This document shows, piece after piece, positions 38,928 through 47,665 of a DNA stretch of 64,000 nt. Position 1 is the first letter of the stretch. Each line of letters opens with the position of its first letter. The position numbers were made by a program, and so were the translations under genes. The notes under the pieces were generated by a model, which did no database searches, had not been told where the DNA came from, and saw only the letters and a program-made list of their open reading frames with translations. This DNA is from Corallococcus sp. EGB (GTDB lineage: Bacteria > Myxococcota > Myxococcia > Myxococcales > Myxococcaceae): assembly GCF_019968905.1 (NCBI RefSeq), contig NZ_CP079946.1, positions 2,728,001-2,792,000 on the forward strand. Reading direction: 5' to 3'.

Positions 38928-38956
38928 TTGAACGGGAACGGGCCCGTGCCTAGGTA
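38928..38956 (+). promoter_or_regulatory. Possible promoter of the phytase-like gene
   Basis: TTGAAC (38928-38933) and TAGGTA (38951-38956) with a 17-base spacer, 26 bases upstream of the ATG at 38983. It is back to back with the gmd promoter. Confidence 0.45.
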
Positions 38957-38982
38957 GGGAGCGACCTGCCCAGGAGCCGCCC

Positions 38983-40245
38983 ATGCGCAACCTCTCCCTC
39001 CCAGCGTTGACGGCCGTGCTCGTGAGCACCGCGGCGACCGCGCAAAACCCTCCTCCCTTCGAGGTGCCCTACACCGTGCAGACGCAGCCCGGGGCGCGCT
39101 CCGGTGGCGGCACGGTGAACGACTTGGCGCTGTGGGTGAACCCCACCGACCCGGGCGCGAGCCGGCTCATCACGGCGGACCAGAACAACGGCCTCTTCAC
39201 ATATGCCCTGGACGGTGGAGAGCTGCAGGCCAGCACCGAGGGCACCTCCGCGAGCGTGGACGTGCTCGGCGGCTTCCCGCTGGCGGGCGGCACGTCCGCG
39301 TCGCTGGTGCTCAGCGCCAACCCCACGCTCACGGGGCTCGTGCCCTACGTGATGGATGCCACGGCGGATGGCGGCGGACTCACCCGCCTGTCGCCCACGG
39401 TGGCCCCGCTGGACGTGGGCGTGACGTACGGGACGGTGCGGATGACCCGCCTGGCGGACGGCTCCATCCAGGCCTTTGGAGGATTGGCGGCCGGCGGCGT
39501 GCGCCAGTTCGCGCTGACGCCCACGGATGGCGGCGTCACGGCGACCCGGCTGCGCGACATCCCGGCTGGCACCGTGCTGGGGCTGGTGGTGGACCCGGCG
39601 TATCGCGCGCTCTACGTGGCGCAGCAGGGGCAGGGGCTCTTCCGCTACGACGCGAACGCGGACGCCGGCATCAATGGCACGCAGGTGGTGGGGCTGGGGG
39701 ATGGGGGCCTGACGTCCGTGGGGCGCATGGCGCTGTACGAGGCCTCCGGGGTGGACGGCTACCTCATCGCGTCGGATCCGAACGCGAACACCTTCGTCGT
39801 CTTCGACCGGCGCACGCTGGGCCGGGTGGGCGCGTTCCAGGTGGTGCAGGACGGCGGCACGGACGCGGTGCAGCAGTCGCGGGGGCTGGTGGCGTACTCG
39901 GGCGCGCTGGGCAAGGCCTTCCCGGAAGGGCTCTTCGCCGCGCATGACGGCGTCAGCAGCAGCACGTTGGGCGACAACGTGAAGCTCACCTCGTGGGGCA
40001 ACGTGGCCCGGGCGTTCACGCCGCCGCTCGTCATCGCGCAGCAGGCGGACGCCGGCACCGAGGACGGCGGCACGGTCCGGGACGGCGGTGGCGGTGTCAT
40101 CATCCAGCCAGGCGACGGCAACGCGAGCGGCGGTGACGGGACGGACGAGGGCAGCAGCTGCGGTTGCACCAGTGCTTCCGTACCGGCCATGGCGACGCTC
40201 GGCCTGTTGGCGCTGTCGCTCCTGGGGCGCCGGCGCCGCGGCTGA
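38983..40245 (+). CDS. Phytase-like beta-propeller protein with MYXO-CTERM sorting signal
   Basis: 420 residues. N-terminal signal peptide (MRNLSLPALTAVLVSTAATAQ), then a beta-propeller with the thermostable-phytase pattern: VNDLALWVNPTDPGASRLITADQNNGLFTYALDG near the start, VRMTRLADGSIQAFGG in the middle and YLIASDPNANTFVVFDRRTLGRVGAFQV later, ending in GLVAYSGALGKAFPEGLFAAHDG. The usual DDPA of phytases is NDLA here, so phytate hydrolysis is uncertain. The C-terminus has an Asp/Gly-rich linker, then SSCGCTSASVPAMATLGLLALSLLGRRRRG, the MYXO-CTERM layout (Cys, hydrophobic helix, basic end), which predicts surface anchoring by a rhombosortase-like enzyme. Confidence 0.8.
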   Translation: MRNLSLPALTAVLVSTAATAQNPPPFEVPYTVQTQPGARSGGGTVNDLALWVNPTDPGASRLITADQNNGLFTYALDGGELQASTEGTSASVDVLGGFPLAGGTSASLVLSANPTLTGLVPYVMDATADGGGLTRLSPTVAPLDVGVTYGTVRMTRLADGSIQAFGGLAAGGVRQFALTPTDGGVTATRLRDIPAGTVLGLVVDPAYRALYVAQQGQGLFRYDANADAGINGTQVVGLGDGGLTSVGRMALYEASGVDGYLIASDPNANTFVVFDRRTLGRVGAFQVVQDGGTDAVQQSRGLVAYSGALGKAFPEGLFAAHDGVSSSTLGDNVKLTSWGNVARAFTPPLVIAQQADAGTEDGGTVRDGGGGVIIQPGDGNASGGDGTDEGSSCGCTSASVPAMATLGLLALSLLGRRRRG

Positions 40246-40311
40246 ACCGGGGGGCGCCGACACGCGAAGCGGGTTGAAAGCGGCGGGGGGGCGGGATGAA
40301 GTGCGCGCCCC

Positions 40312-42108
40312 ATGCGCTTCTTCCGTTCCACGGCCCTCGCGCTCGCGGTGCTCGCCTCCGCCTGCAAGGGCGGTCCGACGCCCGCTCCCGCCTCCCCGCA
40401 GCCCTCCGTGCCCGCCCCGGCCGAGCCCGTGCGGCTCACGCTGGTGGGCACCAACGACTTCCACGGCTGGGTGATGCCCCACCGCGCCGCGCTGCCGGAC
40501 GGGCAGAAGGTGGAGGAGGGGGGCGCGGCGCTCTTCGCGTCCTACGTGGCGCGGCTTCGCGAGGACAACCCGGGCGGCGTGCTGCTGGTGGACGGCGGCG
40601 ACCTGTTCCAGGGGACGCTGGCGTCCAACCTGGTCGAGGGCGCCATCGTCATCGACGTGTACAACCTGCTGGGCTACTCGGCGGTGGCCATCGGCAACCA
40701 CGAGTTCGACTACGGGCCGGTGGGCCCCGAGCCCGTGGCCCGGCGTCCGGACGAGGACCCGCTGGGCGCGCTCAAGGCCCGCGTGGCGCAGGCGAAGTTC
40801 CCCTTCCTGTCCGCCAACGTGCGCGAGAAGGACGGCCGGCACCCGGCGTGGCTGGGCAACGACGGCACCACCGTCGTCACCGTGAAGGGCGTGAAGGTGG
40901 GCCTCCTGGGCCTGTCCACGCTGCAGACGCCGCAGACGACCAACCCCGCGAACGTCGCGAGCCTGAAGTTCGAGTCCCTGGCCGACGCCGCGAAGGAGGC
41001 CGCGAAGTCGCTGCGAGAGCAGGGCGCGGAGGTGGTGGTGGCCGTCGCGCACGCGGGCGGTAAGTGCACGGACCTGGCGAACCCGCACGACACGTCCGGT
41101 TGCGAGAGGGACGACGGCGAAATCTACGCGGTGCTGGACGCGCTGCCGAAGGGCGCGGTGGACGCGGTGGTGGCGGGCCACACGCACCAGGTGATGGGGC
41201 ACTTCTTCGGCGACGTGCCGGTCATCGAGACGACGGGCCTGGCGCGCTCGTTCGGCGTGGTGGACCTCTACGTGGATGCAACGACCCACCGCGTGCTGCC
41301 CGGGCGCACGCGCATCCAGGCCGCCATCCCGGTGTGCGGCGCCGTGGATGCGACGCTGAAGACGTGTGACGCGCGGAGGCTCAAGGACGCGAAGGACGTG
41401 CGGATGGTGCCCGCCACGTTCCTGGGCCAGCCGGTGACGCCGGACGCCCGCGTGGAGGCGCTGGTGGCCCCCGCGGAGGCGCGCGTGGACGCGGAGCAGC
41501 GCCGCCCGGTGGGCGTGGAGACCCAGGCCCGCATGCCCCAGGTCTACGAGGGCGAGAGCGCGCTGGGCAACGTCATCGCGGACGCGATGCGGGAGTCGGC
41601 CCGCTCCGACGCGGCGGTGATGAACGCGGGCGGCATCCGCTCGGACCTGCCGCAGGGGCCGCTCACCTTCGGCAAGCTCTACGAAATCCTGCCCTTCGAC
41701 AACACGCTCGCGGTGCTGGACCTGAGCGCGGACGAGCTGCGCCGCTTCCTCGCGCTGGCCTACGGTGGCCGCAAGGGCGTCTTCGCGGTGTCCGGGCTGG
41801 AGGTGACGCTGGGCGCGTGTCCCGGCCCGGAGCGTTTCCAGGGGGTGACGCTGCCGGGCGGCAAGCCGCTCAAGGCGAAGGGGACGTACCGGGTCGCGGT
41901 GCCCGACTTCCTCCTGCGCGGCGGCGACGGGGTGGGGCCGCTGACCTCCACGCTGCCACGGGAGCGTATCAACCTGTTGCAGGGACAGGACCTGCGCGAG
42001 GTGCTCGTCGCCTACGGCCGCGCGCACGGCAACGCGCTGAAGCCGCCGGCGCTCGGGCGCGTGCACCTGCGCAAGGCGGAAGGGCCCTGCGTGGACGCGA
42101 AGCCCTGA
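40312..42108 (+). CDS. Lipoprotein 5'-nucleotidase / 2',3'-cyclic phosphodiesterase family
   Basis: 598 residues. Lipoprotein signal with LASAC (Cys at residue 18). Metallophosphatase domain: LTLVGTNDFHGWVMP, LLVDGGDLFQGTL, VAIGNHEFDYGP, VAHAGG and AGHTHQVMGHF with the metal-binding His pair. C-terminal nucleotidase domain: LGNVIADAMRESARSDAAVMNAGGIRSDLPQGPLTFGKLYEILPFDN and DFLLRGGDGVG. It hydrolyses nucleotides outside the cytoplasm; substrate choice is not readable. It is a distant paralogue of the gene at 1481-3073, which has a cleavable signal peptide instead. The stop is followed by the structured region at 42109-42342. Confidence 0.93.
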   Translation: MRFFRSTALALAVLASACKGGPTPAPASPQPSVPAPAEPVRLTLVGTNDFHGWVMPHRAALPDGQKVEEGGAALFASYVARLREDNPGGVLLVDGGDLFQGTLASNLVEGAIVIDVYNLLGYSAVAIGNHEFDYGPVGPEPVARRPDEDPLGALKARVAQAKFPFLSANVREKDGRHPAWLGNDGTTVVTVKGVKVGLLGLSTLQTPQTTNPANVASLKFESLADAAKEAAKSLREQGAEVVVAVAHAGGKCTDLANPHDTSGCERDDGEIYAVLDALPKGAVDAVVAGHTHQVMGHFFGDVPVIETTGLARSFGVVDLYVDATTHRVLPGRTRIQAAIPVCGAVDATLKTCDARRLKDAKDVRMVPATFLGQPVTPDARVEALVAPAEARVDAEQRRPVGVETQARMPQVYEGESALGNVIADAMRESARSDAAVMNAGGIRSDLPQGPLTFGKLYEILPFDNTLAVLDLSADELRRFLALAYGGRKGVFAVSGLEVTLGACPGPERFQGVTLPGGKPLKAKGTYRVAVPDFLLRGGDGVGPLTSTLPRERINLLQGQDLREVLVAYGRAHGNALKPPALGRVHLRKAEGPCVDAKP

Positions 42109-42342
42109 AAAAAGTGCGCCCGGGGTTGGAAATTTTCCCTCCGCGCTGATCCGCTGGGGCTGGATCGAAGGCGCAACCCAGCGGAAGATCAGCAAAAGGC
42201 GCCCAGGGCCGAATTTTCGGCCTGGGATCAGTTTCCAACGGAGGGAAACCTCCCTACTCTAGGGCACGCGAGATCCCTTGCAGGCGCGGCCCTCCAGCCA
42301 GCGCGAGCAAGTTGGAGCCCGTGCGTGGGAGGGACAGAAGAG
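42109..42342 (+). other. Highly structured intergenic region / candidate leader RNA
   Basis: 234 bases between the nucleotidase and the zinc-ribbon gene, full of inverted repeats. Hairpin 1: 42145-42151 with 42187-42193 and 42152-42158 with 42177-42183 (14 pairs, three-base bulge). Hairpin 2: 42202-42206 with 42222-42226 and 42208-42212 with 42217-42221 (10 pairs, one bulge). Outer arms: GTTGGAAA (42125-42132) can pair with TTTCCAAC (42232-42239), while TTTCCCTCCG (42134-42143) can pair with CGGAGGGAAA (42239-42248); these two cross each other, so they would be alternative forms or a pseudoknot. GATCAG occurs twice (42187, 42226) against one CTGATC (42146), again giving alternatives. The GGGAGGG before the next start is at 42328-42334. 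Function unknown. Confidence 0.6.
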
Positions 42343-42774
42343 ATGCTCTACAAAGTGACCCCGATGATGGTCCCGGTGGCGCCCGAGAAGAAAGAGGCGC
42401 GCGAGCCGGGGCAGCCGCGCAAGCGGCGCAAGTCCTCCGTCTACGACGCCGACGGCCACGAGGTGTTGATCTCGCTGATGTGCCTGAAGTGCAAGACGCT
42501 CAAGCCGCTGGCGCAGTTCGGCCTGCGGAAGATGGCGGACGGAGCCATCCGCAACCAGCCGTGGTGCCGGGGTTGCCGCTCGGGCGCGGGCACGAAGAAG
42601 CCGAAGAAGGACGAGTCCCAGGTCGCCACCGTCGAGGTGCCCGCGGTCGCCGCCGCGGAGCCCGTGCTCCAGGTCGTCGCCAACGTGCCGCTCGACGCCG
42701 CGCCCGTGGCCCCGACCCTGGTCGACGCCCCGTCGGCCGTCGCCGCCGAAGTGACGGCCACCGCGCAGGTCTGA
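42343..42774 (+). CDS. Small zinc-ribbon protein
   Basis: 143 residues from ATG 42343, with GGGAGGG at 42328-42334; an in-frame GTG at 42325 is less suitable because it precedes that ribosome site. After a basic N-terminus (EPGQPRKRRKSS) comes a Cys4 ribbon, SLMCLKCKTLKPLAQFGLRKMADGAIRNQPWCRGCRSG, of the CxxC-x-KPLxxF-xRK...CxxC type seen in phage-like and HNH-associated proteins. No HNH residues follow. The C-terminal half is Ala/Val-rich and low in complexity. A nucleic-acid binding role is plausible. It is preceded by a structured region and followed by two hairpin repeats. Confidence 0.72.
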   Translation: MLYKVTPMMVPVAPEKKEAREPGQPRKRRKSSVYDADGHEVLISLMCLKCKTLKPLAQFGLRKMADGAIRNQPWCRGCRSGAGTKKPKKDESQVATVEVPAVAAAEPVLQVVANVPLDAAPVAPTLVDAPSAVAAEVTATAQV

Positions 42775-42784
42775 TCCACCGTCC

Positions 42785-42900
42785 GGGATGATCCGCCCCG
42801 TGGGGGTGCGCGCTGTTCGCGCCCCGCACGTGACGGCTCTATCCGACGCCCCCTGCTCGAAGCGCCCGGGCGGGGATGATCCACCCTGCCGGGGTGCGCG
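42785..42900 (+). repeat. Two imperfect 28-base repeats with conserved hairpin
   Basis: Copies at 42785-42812 and 42873-42900 agree at 24 of 28 positions (start GGGATGATCC, end GGGGTGCGCG). Each can fold CxCCC...GGGTG; the stem differs by G-T in copy 1 and A-T in copy 2, so pairing is kept while the five-base loop differs. They lie between convergent genes, 10 bases from the Hsp70 stop. Possibly a dispersed repeat family or a double terminator. Confidence 0.6.
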
Positions 42901-42909
42901 AGCCTCGCC

Positions 42910-45690
42910 TCAGGACAGCCGCAGACCCGCCGGCAGCGTGTCGCCGAGCGCCCGGGCTTCGTCCGCCGCCTCCAGGGCCACCACCTCACGCACCATCCGC
43001 ACCCAGGTGTCCGCGGCCTTCGCGGCCCCCAGCGCCTGGGCCGTGCGCTCGCGCAGCGCCGGATCCAGATCGCGTGTGCGGTCGCCGGTGAGGCGCGCCA
43101 GCTGCGCGGCGGCGAAGGGGGCACCGTCCACCTTGCGCAGGTCCAGCGACAGGAGCAGCTCCAGCCACGCCTCCGCCGTCTCCACGTCCACGACCTTGTG
43201 GCTGCTGCCGTACAGCGGCACGCGCGCGCCCAGCCGGCCCAGGGCCCACGCCCACGGGCCGCCGGAGCGGGAGTCGGCCTTCACGCGCGCGGCGATCCAC
43301 CGCCCCACCTCCGCCTTGTCGCCCGGCGCCAGGTGCTCCAGCGAGGCGACCGTGCGGATCATCTCGTCCAGGCCTTCCGGTTGGATGCCCTTGAGCTTGC
43401 CGCCTTGCGTGGGCGCGTCCGGGGGCACGCGCCGGGCCAGGTGCGGCTGGAGGTAGCCGTACAGCTTCTGCTGCTGCGCTTCGGTGAGGCCGCCCGCGAT
43501 GCGGCGCCACATCACCCAGAACTCCGTCCACACCGCCTTGTCTGTGTGGTGCTGCACCAGCGCGTCGAAGAGGCTGAAGGTCTGCTCCGCGCGCCAGCCG
43601 TCCAGCGGATAGCCGAAGCCGGGGCGCAGGCAGAACCCGGTGAGGCTGTAGAAGACGCGCTCGTGGTCATCCGAGCGGCGGCGCTTGCTCGCGCCCGCGT
43701 AGAGCGTGCTCCACAGCTCGCGCAGCACCGGCACGCGCCACGTCTCACGCGGGCCCAGCACCTTCTCCAGCGTGCGCGACAGCTGCTTCACGTCCTTGGG
43801 GCCCAGGGGCAGCGGCTTGTTGCCGTAGACGCGCTCCACGTTGTCCTTCGCCTCGGCGAAGCGCGCGGGCATGGACTCGGTGACGGTCAGCTCGTGCGAG
43901 CCGCCGGTGCCGCGCAGCTCGAACTCCAGGCGCCAGCGCTCGTCCGCGATGTCCGACACGCAGAACAGCTCCAGCGTGCCGATCTCCGTGAGCGCCGCCT
44001 GCAGGTGCACCGGCACCTCGCTGACCTTGCCGGACGCGCCCTTGAGCAGCGTGTGGATGGGCGGCAGCGGCTTCAGGTCCTCCGCCAGCGGCACCAGGTC
44101 TCCGGGCTTGTCGATGCGGTCGCTTGTCGTGGAGTAGAGCGCGAACTGGACCGGCCGGCCCAGGGTGAGCGTGAAGGGGCGCTCGCCCAGGTCCACCTTC
44201 TGGCCCTCCTCGAAGCCGCGGGGAATCAGGCACAGCGTGGGCTGCTCCGCGCTGTCCGGGCCCCGCTGCAGGCCCACGTAGTACGCGCGCGCCGCTCCGC
44301 CGCCAATGCGCAGGCCGTGCCCGCGCCGCACCAGCCCGTAGTACGCCGCGCCCCGGGCCACCGCGAGCTCCAGCGACTCGTGCTTGAGCAGCGGGATGCG
44401 CGGCGCCTGCGGCCACCACGCGGACAGCGCTTCCACCAGGCGCGCCGAAATCTGCGGCGAGTTGAAGACGCCGCCGTTGAGCAGGATGGCGTCCGGGCGG
44501 GGCAGGGCGCCTTCATGCGCTGGCGCCTCGCCCAGCGCGGCGAAGCCCGCCGCCGCGTGCTGCGCGAGGAACGCCGCCAGGTGCCGCGTGACGGCGGGGT
44601 CCTGCACGTACGGCAGGCCCAGCTCCTGGAGCGCCATGCGCGCCGAGCGCCGGGGCCGCTCCCCGGGCGCGGACAGGGGGAAGAAGCCGTCCAGCACCAG
44701 CGCTTGCGCCTCGTCGCGGCCCAGCTCCGTGGACAGCGTGCCGCCCAACAGCCGGCTGCCCTCGCCGATGAGCGACACGCCGTACTTCTCCGGCGGCGCG
44801 CGCCCCAGGAGCTCTTCCTTCGCGGTGCGCGCGGCCTGGATGGCCTGCGTCCACTGCGTCGCGGACAGGCGGCGGCCGTTCTGGGTGAGCTTCTCCTCCA
44901 TGCGCCGGGCGAGCGCCGCGTCCATGTTGTCGCCGCCCAGCATCAGGTGGTCGCCCACCGCCAGCCGCCGCAGCATGGGCCCTTCCGGCGACACGCCCGC
45001 GTGCACCAGCGTGAAGTCCGTGGTGCCGCCGCCCACGTCCACCACCAGCACCAGCCGCACCTGGGACAGCGTCTGCTCCAGGTCGGCGCGGTGGCGCGCC
45101 GTGTAGTCGTAGAAGGCCGCCTGCGGCTCCTCCAGCAGCGTGAACTTCTCCAGCCCCGCCTTGCGCGCCGCGCTCACCGTGAGGGCGCGCGCCGCCTCGT
45201 CGAACGAGGCGGGGACGGTGATGACCACCTCCTGCTTCGACAGGGGCTCGTCCGGGTGGGCGTAATCCCATGCCCGGGCCATGTGCGTGAGCAGCAGGGC
45301 GGACGCGTCCACCGGGGACAGCTTCCGCACGTCCGCGGGAGCGCCCCACGGGAGGATGGGCGCGGAGCGGTCCACGCCGGGGTGACACAGCCAGCTCTTC
45401 GCGGAGGCCACCAGCCGGCCCGGCACGCGCGCGCCCTGCCAGCGGGCCAGCTCGCCCACCACGTAGGGGCCGCCGTCGTCGCCCCAGGGCAGGCGGAGCA
45501 CCTCCGGCGCCAGCTCGTGGCCGGCGGGGACGTAGACGGTGGACGGCAGGAGGGCGCGCGGAGCCACCTCGCCCTGGCGGACGAGCTGGGGCAGGGGGAA
45601 GTCCTCGACGGGAGCCCCCGAGCCCTTCGTTGGATCCACGGATGCCACCGCGCAATGGGTGGTGCCCAGGTCGATGCCGACGATTCGCAT
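42910..45690 (-). CDS. Hsp70-family protein with long C-terminal extension (DUF3731-type)
   Basis: 926 residues. The N-terminal Hsp70 ATPase domain has IDLGTTHCAVAS (phosphate 1), VITVPASFDEAARALTVSAARKAGL, LLEEPQAAFYDY, LVVDVGGGTTDFTLV (phosphate 2), GGDNMDAALARRM and ILLNGGVFNSPQISARLVEAL (adenosine site). No regular DnaK substrate domain or EEVD-like tail follows; instead about 450 residues run from 480 on, containing a beta-rich part and a helical part (KQLSRTLEKVLGPRETWRVPVLRELWSTLYAGASKRRRSDDHERVFY), which I assign to DUF3731 from memory. It is the third gene of an operon with another Hsp70 and a DUF2760 protein; 25 bases separate it from the gene upstream. Probably a specialised chaperone; client unknown. 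Confidence 0.88.
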   Translation of the reverse strand: MRIVGIDLGTTHCAVASVDPTKGSGAPVEDFPLPQLVRQGEVAPRALLPSTVYVPAGHELAPEVLRLPWGDDGGPYVVGELARWQGARVPGRLVASAKSWLCHPGVDRSAPILPWGAPADVRKLSPVDASALLLTHMARAWDYAHPDEPLSKQEVVITVPASFDEAARALTVSAARKAGLEKFTLLEEPQAAFYDYTARHRADLEQTLSQVRLVLVVDVGGGTTDFTLVHAGVSPEGPMLRRLAVGDHLMLGGDNMDAALARRMEEKLTQNGRRLSATQWTQAIQAARTAKEELLGRAPPEKYGVSLIGEGSRLLGGTLSTELGRDEAQALVLDGFFPLSAPGERPRRSARMALQELGLPYVQDPAVTRHLAAFLAQHAAAGFAALGEAPAHEGALPRPDAILLNGGVFNSPQISARLVEALSAWWPQAPRIPLLKHESLELAVARGAAYYGLVRRGHGLRIGGGAARAYYVGLQRGPDSAEQPTLCLIPRGFEEGQKVDLGERPFTLTLGRPVQFALYSTTSDRIDKPGDLVPLAEDLKPLPPIHTLLKGASGKVSEVPVHLQAALTEIGTLELFCVSDIADERWRLEFELRGTGGSHELTVTESMPARFAEAKDNVERVYGNKPLPLGPKDVKQLSRTLEKVLGPRETWRVPVLRELWSTLYAGASKRRRSDDHERVFYSLTGFCLRPGFGYPLDGWRAEQTFSLFDALVQHHTDKAVWTEFWVMWRRIAGGLTEAQQQKLYGYLQPHLARRVPPDAPTQGGKLKGIQPEGLDEMIRTVASLEHLAPGDKAEVGRWIAARVKADSRSGGPWAWALGRLGARVPLYGSSHKVVDVETAEAWLELLLSLDLRKVDGAPFAAAQLARLTGDRTRDLDPALRERTAQALGAAKAADTWVRMVREVVALEAADEARALGDTLPAGLRLS

Positions 45691-45715
45691 ACGCCTCCGG
45701 TGTGCGGGGCCCCTT

Positions 45716-47578
45716 CTACTCCTTCATGCGCACGTTGAGCTCCAGCTTCCAGCGCCCGTCGCCGTTCTTCTCCAGGCACCGCAGCTCCAGCGTGCCCACC
45801 TCCGTCACCGCCGCCTGGAGGTTCACCGGCGTCAGGTCGCCAAAGGGCGTGGCCTGCCCGGGCAGCGTCGTCTCGATGGGCGCCACCTCCTCCAGCCCCC
45901 CCGACGCCAGCTCCGACTCCACGTCCTCGAGCATCTCGCCCACCTTGTCGTCGCGCCGCACGGACGACGCGAAGAAGCGGAAGCTGGTGGGTTCCCCGGT
46001 GACGAGCCCGAACTCCTGGGGCGGCACGTCCGCCTGCGTCCCTTCCTCCATGCCGAAGGGCGCAACGCACAGCGCCTTCACGGGCGGCTCCATGCCCGGC
46101 ACCGCCGGCATCGCCGTCTCCACGCCCACGTAGTAGGCGCGCGCCGTGCCGCCGCGGATGCGCAGGCCGTGGCCCTGGCGCACCCAGCCGTAGTACGCCG
46201 CGCCCCGCGCCACCGCGAGGTCCAGGTCGGAGCCCTCCAGCTCCTTCGCTGGGGGCGCCCCTTCCGCGGCGAGCCACTGGTTGAGGACCTCCATCACCCG
46301 GTCCTTCAGCGGCCCGGCCTTGAAGACGCCGCCGTTGAAGAGCACCGCGGTGGGGTGCAGGAAGCCCTTTCCCGTGACGTCCACCGGCGAGTCCGCGCTG
46401 GCCGCCAGCGCCTGGGCCTGCCGGGTGAGGAACGCCGCCAGGTGCTTCGTCACCGCCGGGTCCTGCGCGTACGGCAGCGCCATCTGCGCCAGGCCCGTGC
46501 GCCGGGCGGTGCGCGGCAGGTCCGCCACCTCCGTCACCGGGAAGAAGCCGTCCGTGAGGACGCGGTCCAGCTCCTCGCGCGTCAGCTCCGTGCGCAGCGT
46601 GCCGCCGATGAGCGACGAGCCGCGGCCCGGAATCGCGATGGGCACCTTCTCCAGCGAGGCGTCCGCGTACAGCGTCTCCTTCGCGTGACGGCAGCCGTAG
46701 GTGAGGCCGTTGAACTGCCACGCGTCCAGCTTGCGCCCCTCGGCCGCCATCCGCTGGTTGAGGGTGTGCGCCAGGGCGAGGTCCATGTTGTCGCCGCCCA
46801 ACAGGATGTGGTCGCCCACCGCCACGCGCAGCAGCTCCAGGTCGCCCTCGCGGTCCTTCACGGTGATGACGGAGAAGTCGGACGTGCCGCCGCCCACGTC
46901 CACCACGAGGATGACCTCCCCGGGCTGCACCTGCTTGCGGAAGTTCTCCCCCATCGCCTCCAGCCACGCGTACAGCGCGGCCTGCGGCTCCTCGAGCAGG
47001 GTGATGTGCTCGATGCCCGCCGCCTTCGCGGCCTCCAGCGTCAGGTCGCGCGCCGCCGCGTCGAAGGACGCCGGGACGGTGACGATGACCTCCTGCTGGG
47101 CCAGCGCGTTGCCGGACTCCTCCCGGGCGCTCGCGAAGGTCTGGTCCCACGCCTCCTTCAGGTGGCGCAGGTAGCGCGCGGACGCATCCAGCGGCGACAC
47201 GCGCTGCACCTCCGGCGGCGCCTGCCAGGGCAGCAGCGCCGAGCGCCGGTCCACCCCCGGGTGCGACAGCCAGCTCTTCGCGGACGACACCAGCCGCGTG
47301 GGCACCTTCGCCCCGTGCGAGCGGGCGAAGTCACCCACGATGACGCCCGGCTCCGCGTTCCACGGCAGCGCGAGGCTGCCCTCCGGGAACTCCTGCGCGC
47401 TGGGGATGTAGAGGAAGGAGGGCAGGAGCGGACGGGCCTCCACGGTGCCGGGCGCCGTCACCTGCGGCACGGGCAGCATGGACTGGGAGGGGCCGCGCGG
47501 CTTGCCGTCCTCGAGGTTGAAGTAGGACACCGCGGAGTGCGTGGTGCCCAGGTCGATGCCGATTGCGTATCGGGCCAT
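45716..47578 (-). CDS. Hsp70-family protein (DnaK paralogue)
   Basis: 620 residues. Hsp70 ATPase motifs: IGIDLGTTHSAVSYF, VIVTVPASFDAAARDLTLEAAKAAGI, LLEEPQAALYAW, ILVVDVGGGTSDFSVI, GGDNMDLALAHTL and VLFNGGVFKAGPLKDRVMEVL. A short beta-rich domain replaces the normal substrate-binding domain: FRFFASSVRRDDKVGE and LQAAVTEVGTLELRCLEKNGDGRWKLELNVRMKE at the end. It shares with its neighbour the motif AVTEVGTLEL / ALTEIGTLEL and PWxAxP, so the two arose by duplication. No J-domain or GrpE gene is visible nearby. Middle gene of the DUF2760-Hsp70-Hsp70 operon. Confidence 0.9.
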   Translation of the reverse strand: MARYAIGIDLGTTHSAVSYFNLEDGKPRGPSQSMLPVPQVTAPGTVEARPLLPSFLYIPSAQEFPEGSLALPWNAEPGVIVGDFARSHGAKVPTRLVSSAKSWLSHPGVDRRSALLPWQAPPEVQRVSPLDASARYLRHLKEAWDQTFASAREESGNALAQQEVIVTVPASFDAAARDLTLEAAKAAGIEHITLLEEPQAALYAWLEAMGENFRKQVQPGEVILVVDVGGGTSDFSVITVKDREGDLELLRVAVGDHILLGGDNMDLALAHTLNQRMAAEGRKLDAWQFNGLTYGCRHAKETLYADASLEKVPIAIPGRGSSLIGGTLRTELTREELDRVLTDGFFPVTEVADLPRTARRTGLAQMALPYAQDPAVTKHLAAFLTRQAQALAASADSPVDVTGKGFLHPTAVLFNGGVFKAGPLKDRVMEVLNQWLAAEGAPPAKELEGSDLDLAVARGAAYYGWVRQGHGLRIRGGTARAYYVGVETAMPAVPGMEPPVKALCVAPFGMEEGTQADVPPQEFGLVTGEPTSFRFFASSVRRDDKVGEMLEDVESELASGGLEEVAPIETTLPGQATPFGDLTPVNLQAAVTEVGTLELRCLEKNGDGRWKLELNVRMKE

Positions 47579-47665
47579 ATCGGTCTGGAACCCCGGGAAG
47601 GGGCCTTGTGGTTCCTCGAAGGAAGGGGACTTCGGAGGATGCGCCGGCTGCTCACCAGGCGGGCA

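Noticed and set aside
38950-42195. 1081-codon minus-strand frame opposite the propeller and nucleotidase genes
   Set aside because: Composition of a shadow frame, while both plus-strand genes have signal peptides and domain motifs.
42785-42900. CRISPR-like array
   Set aside because: Only two imperfect repeats with a 60-base spacing and internal hairpins; no cas gene.
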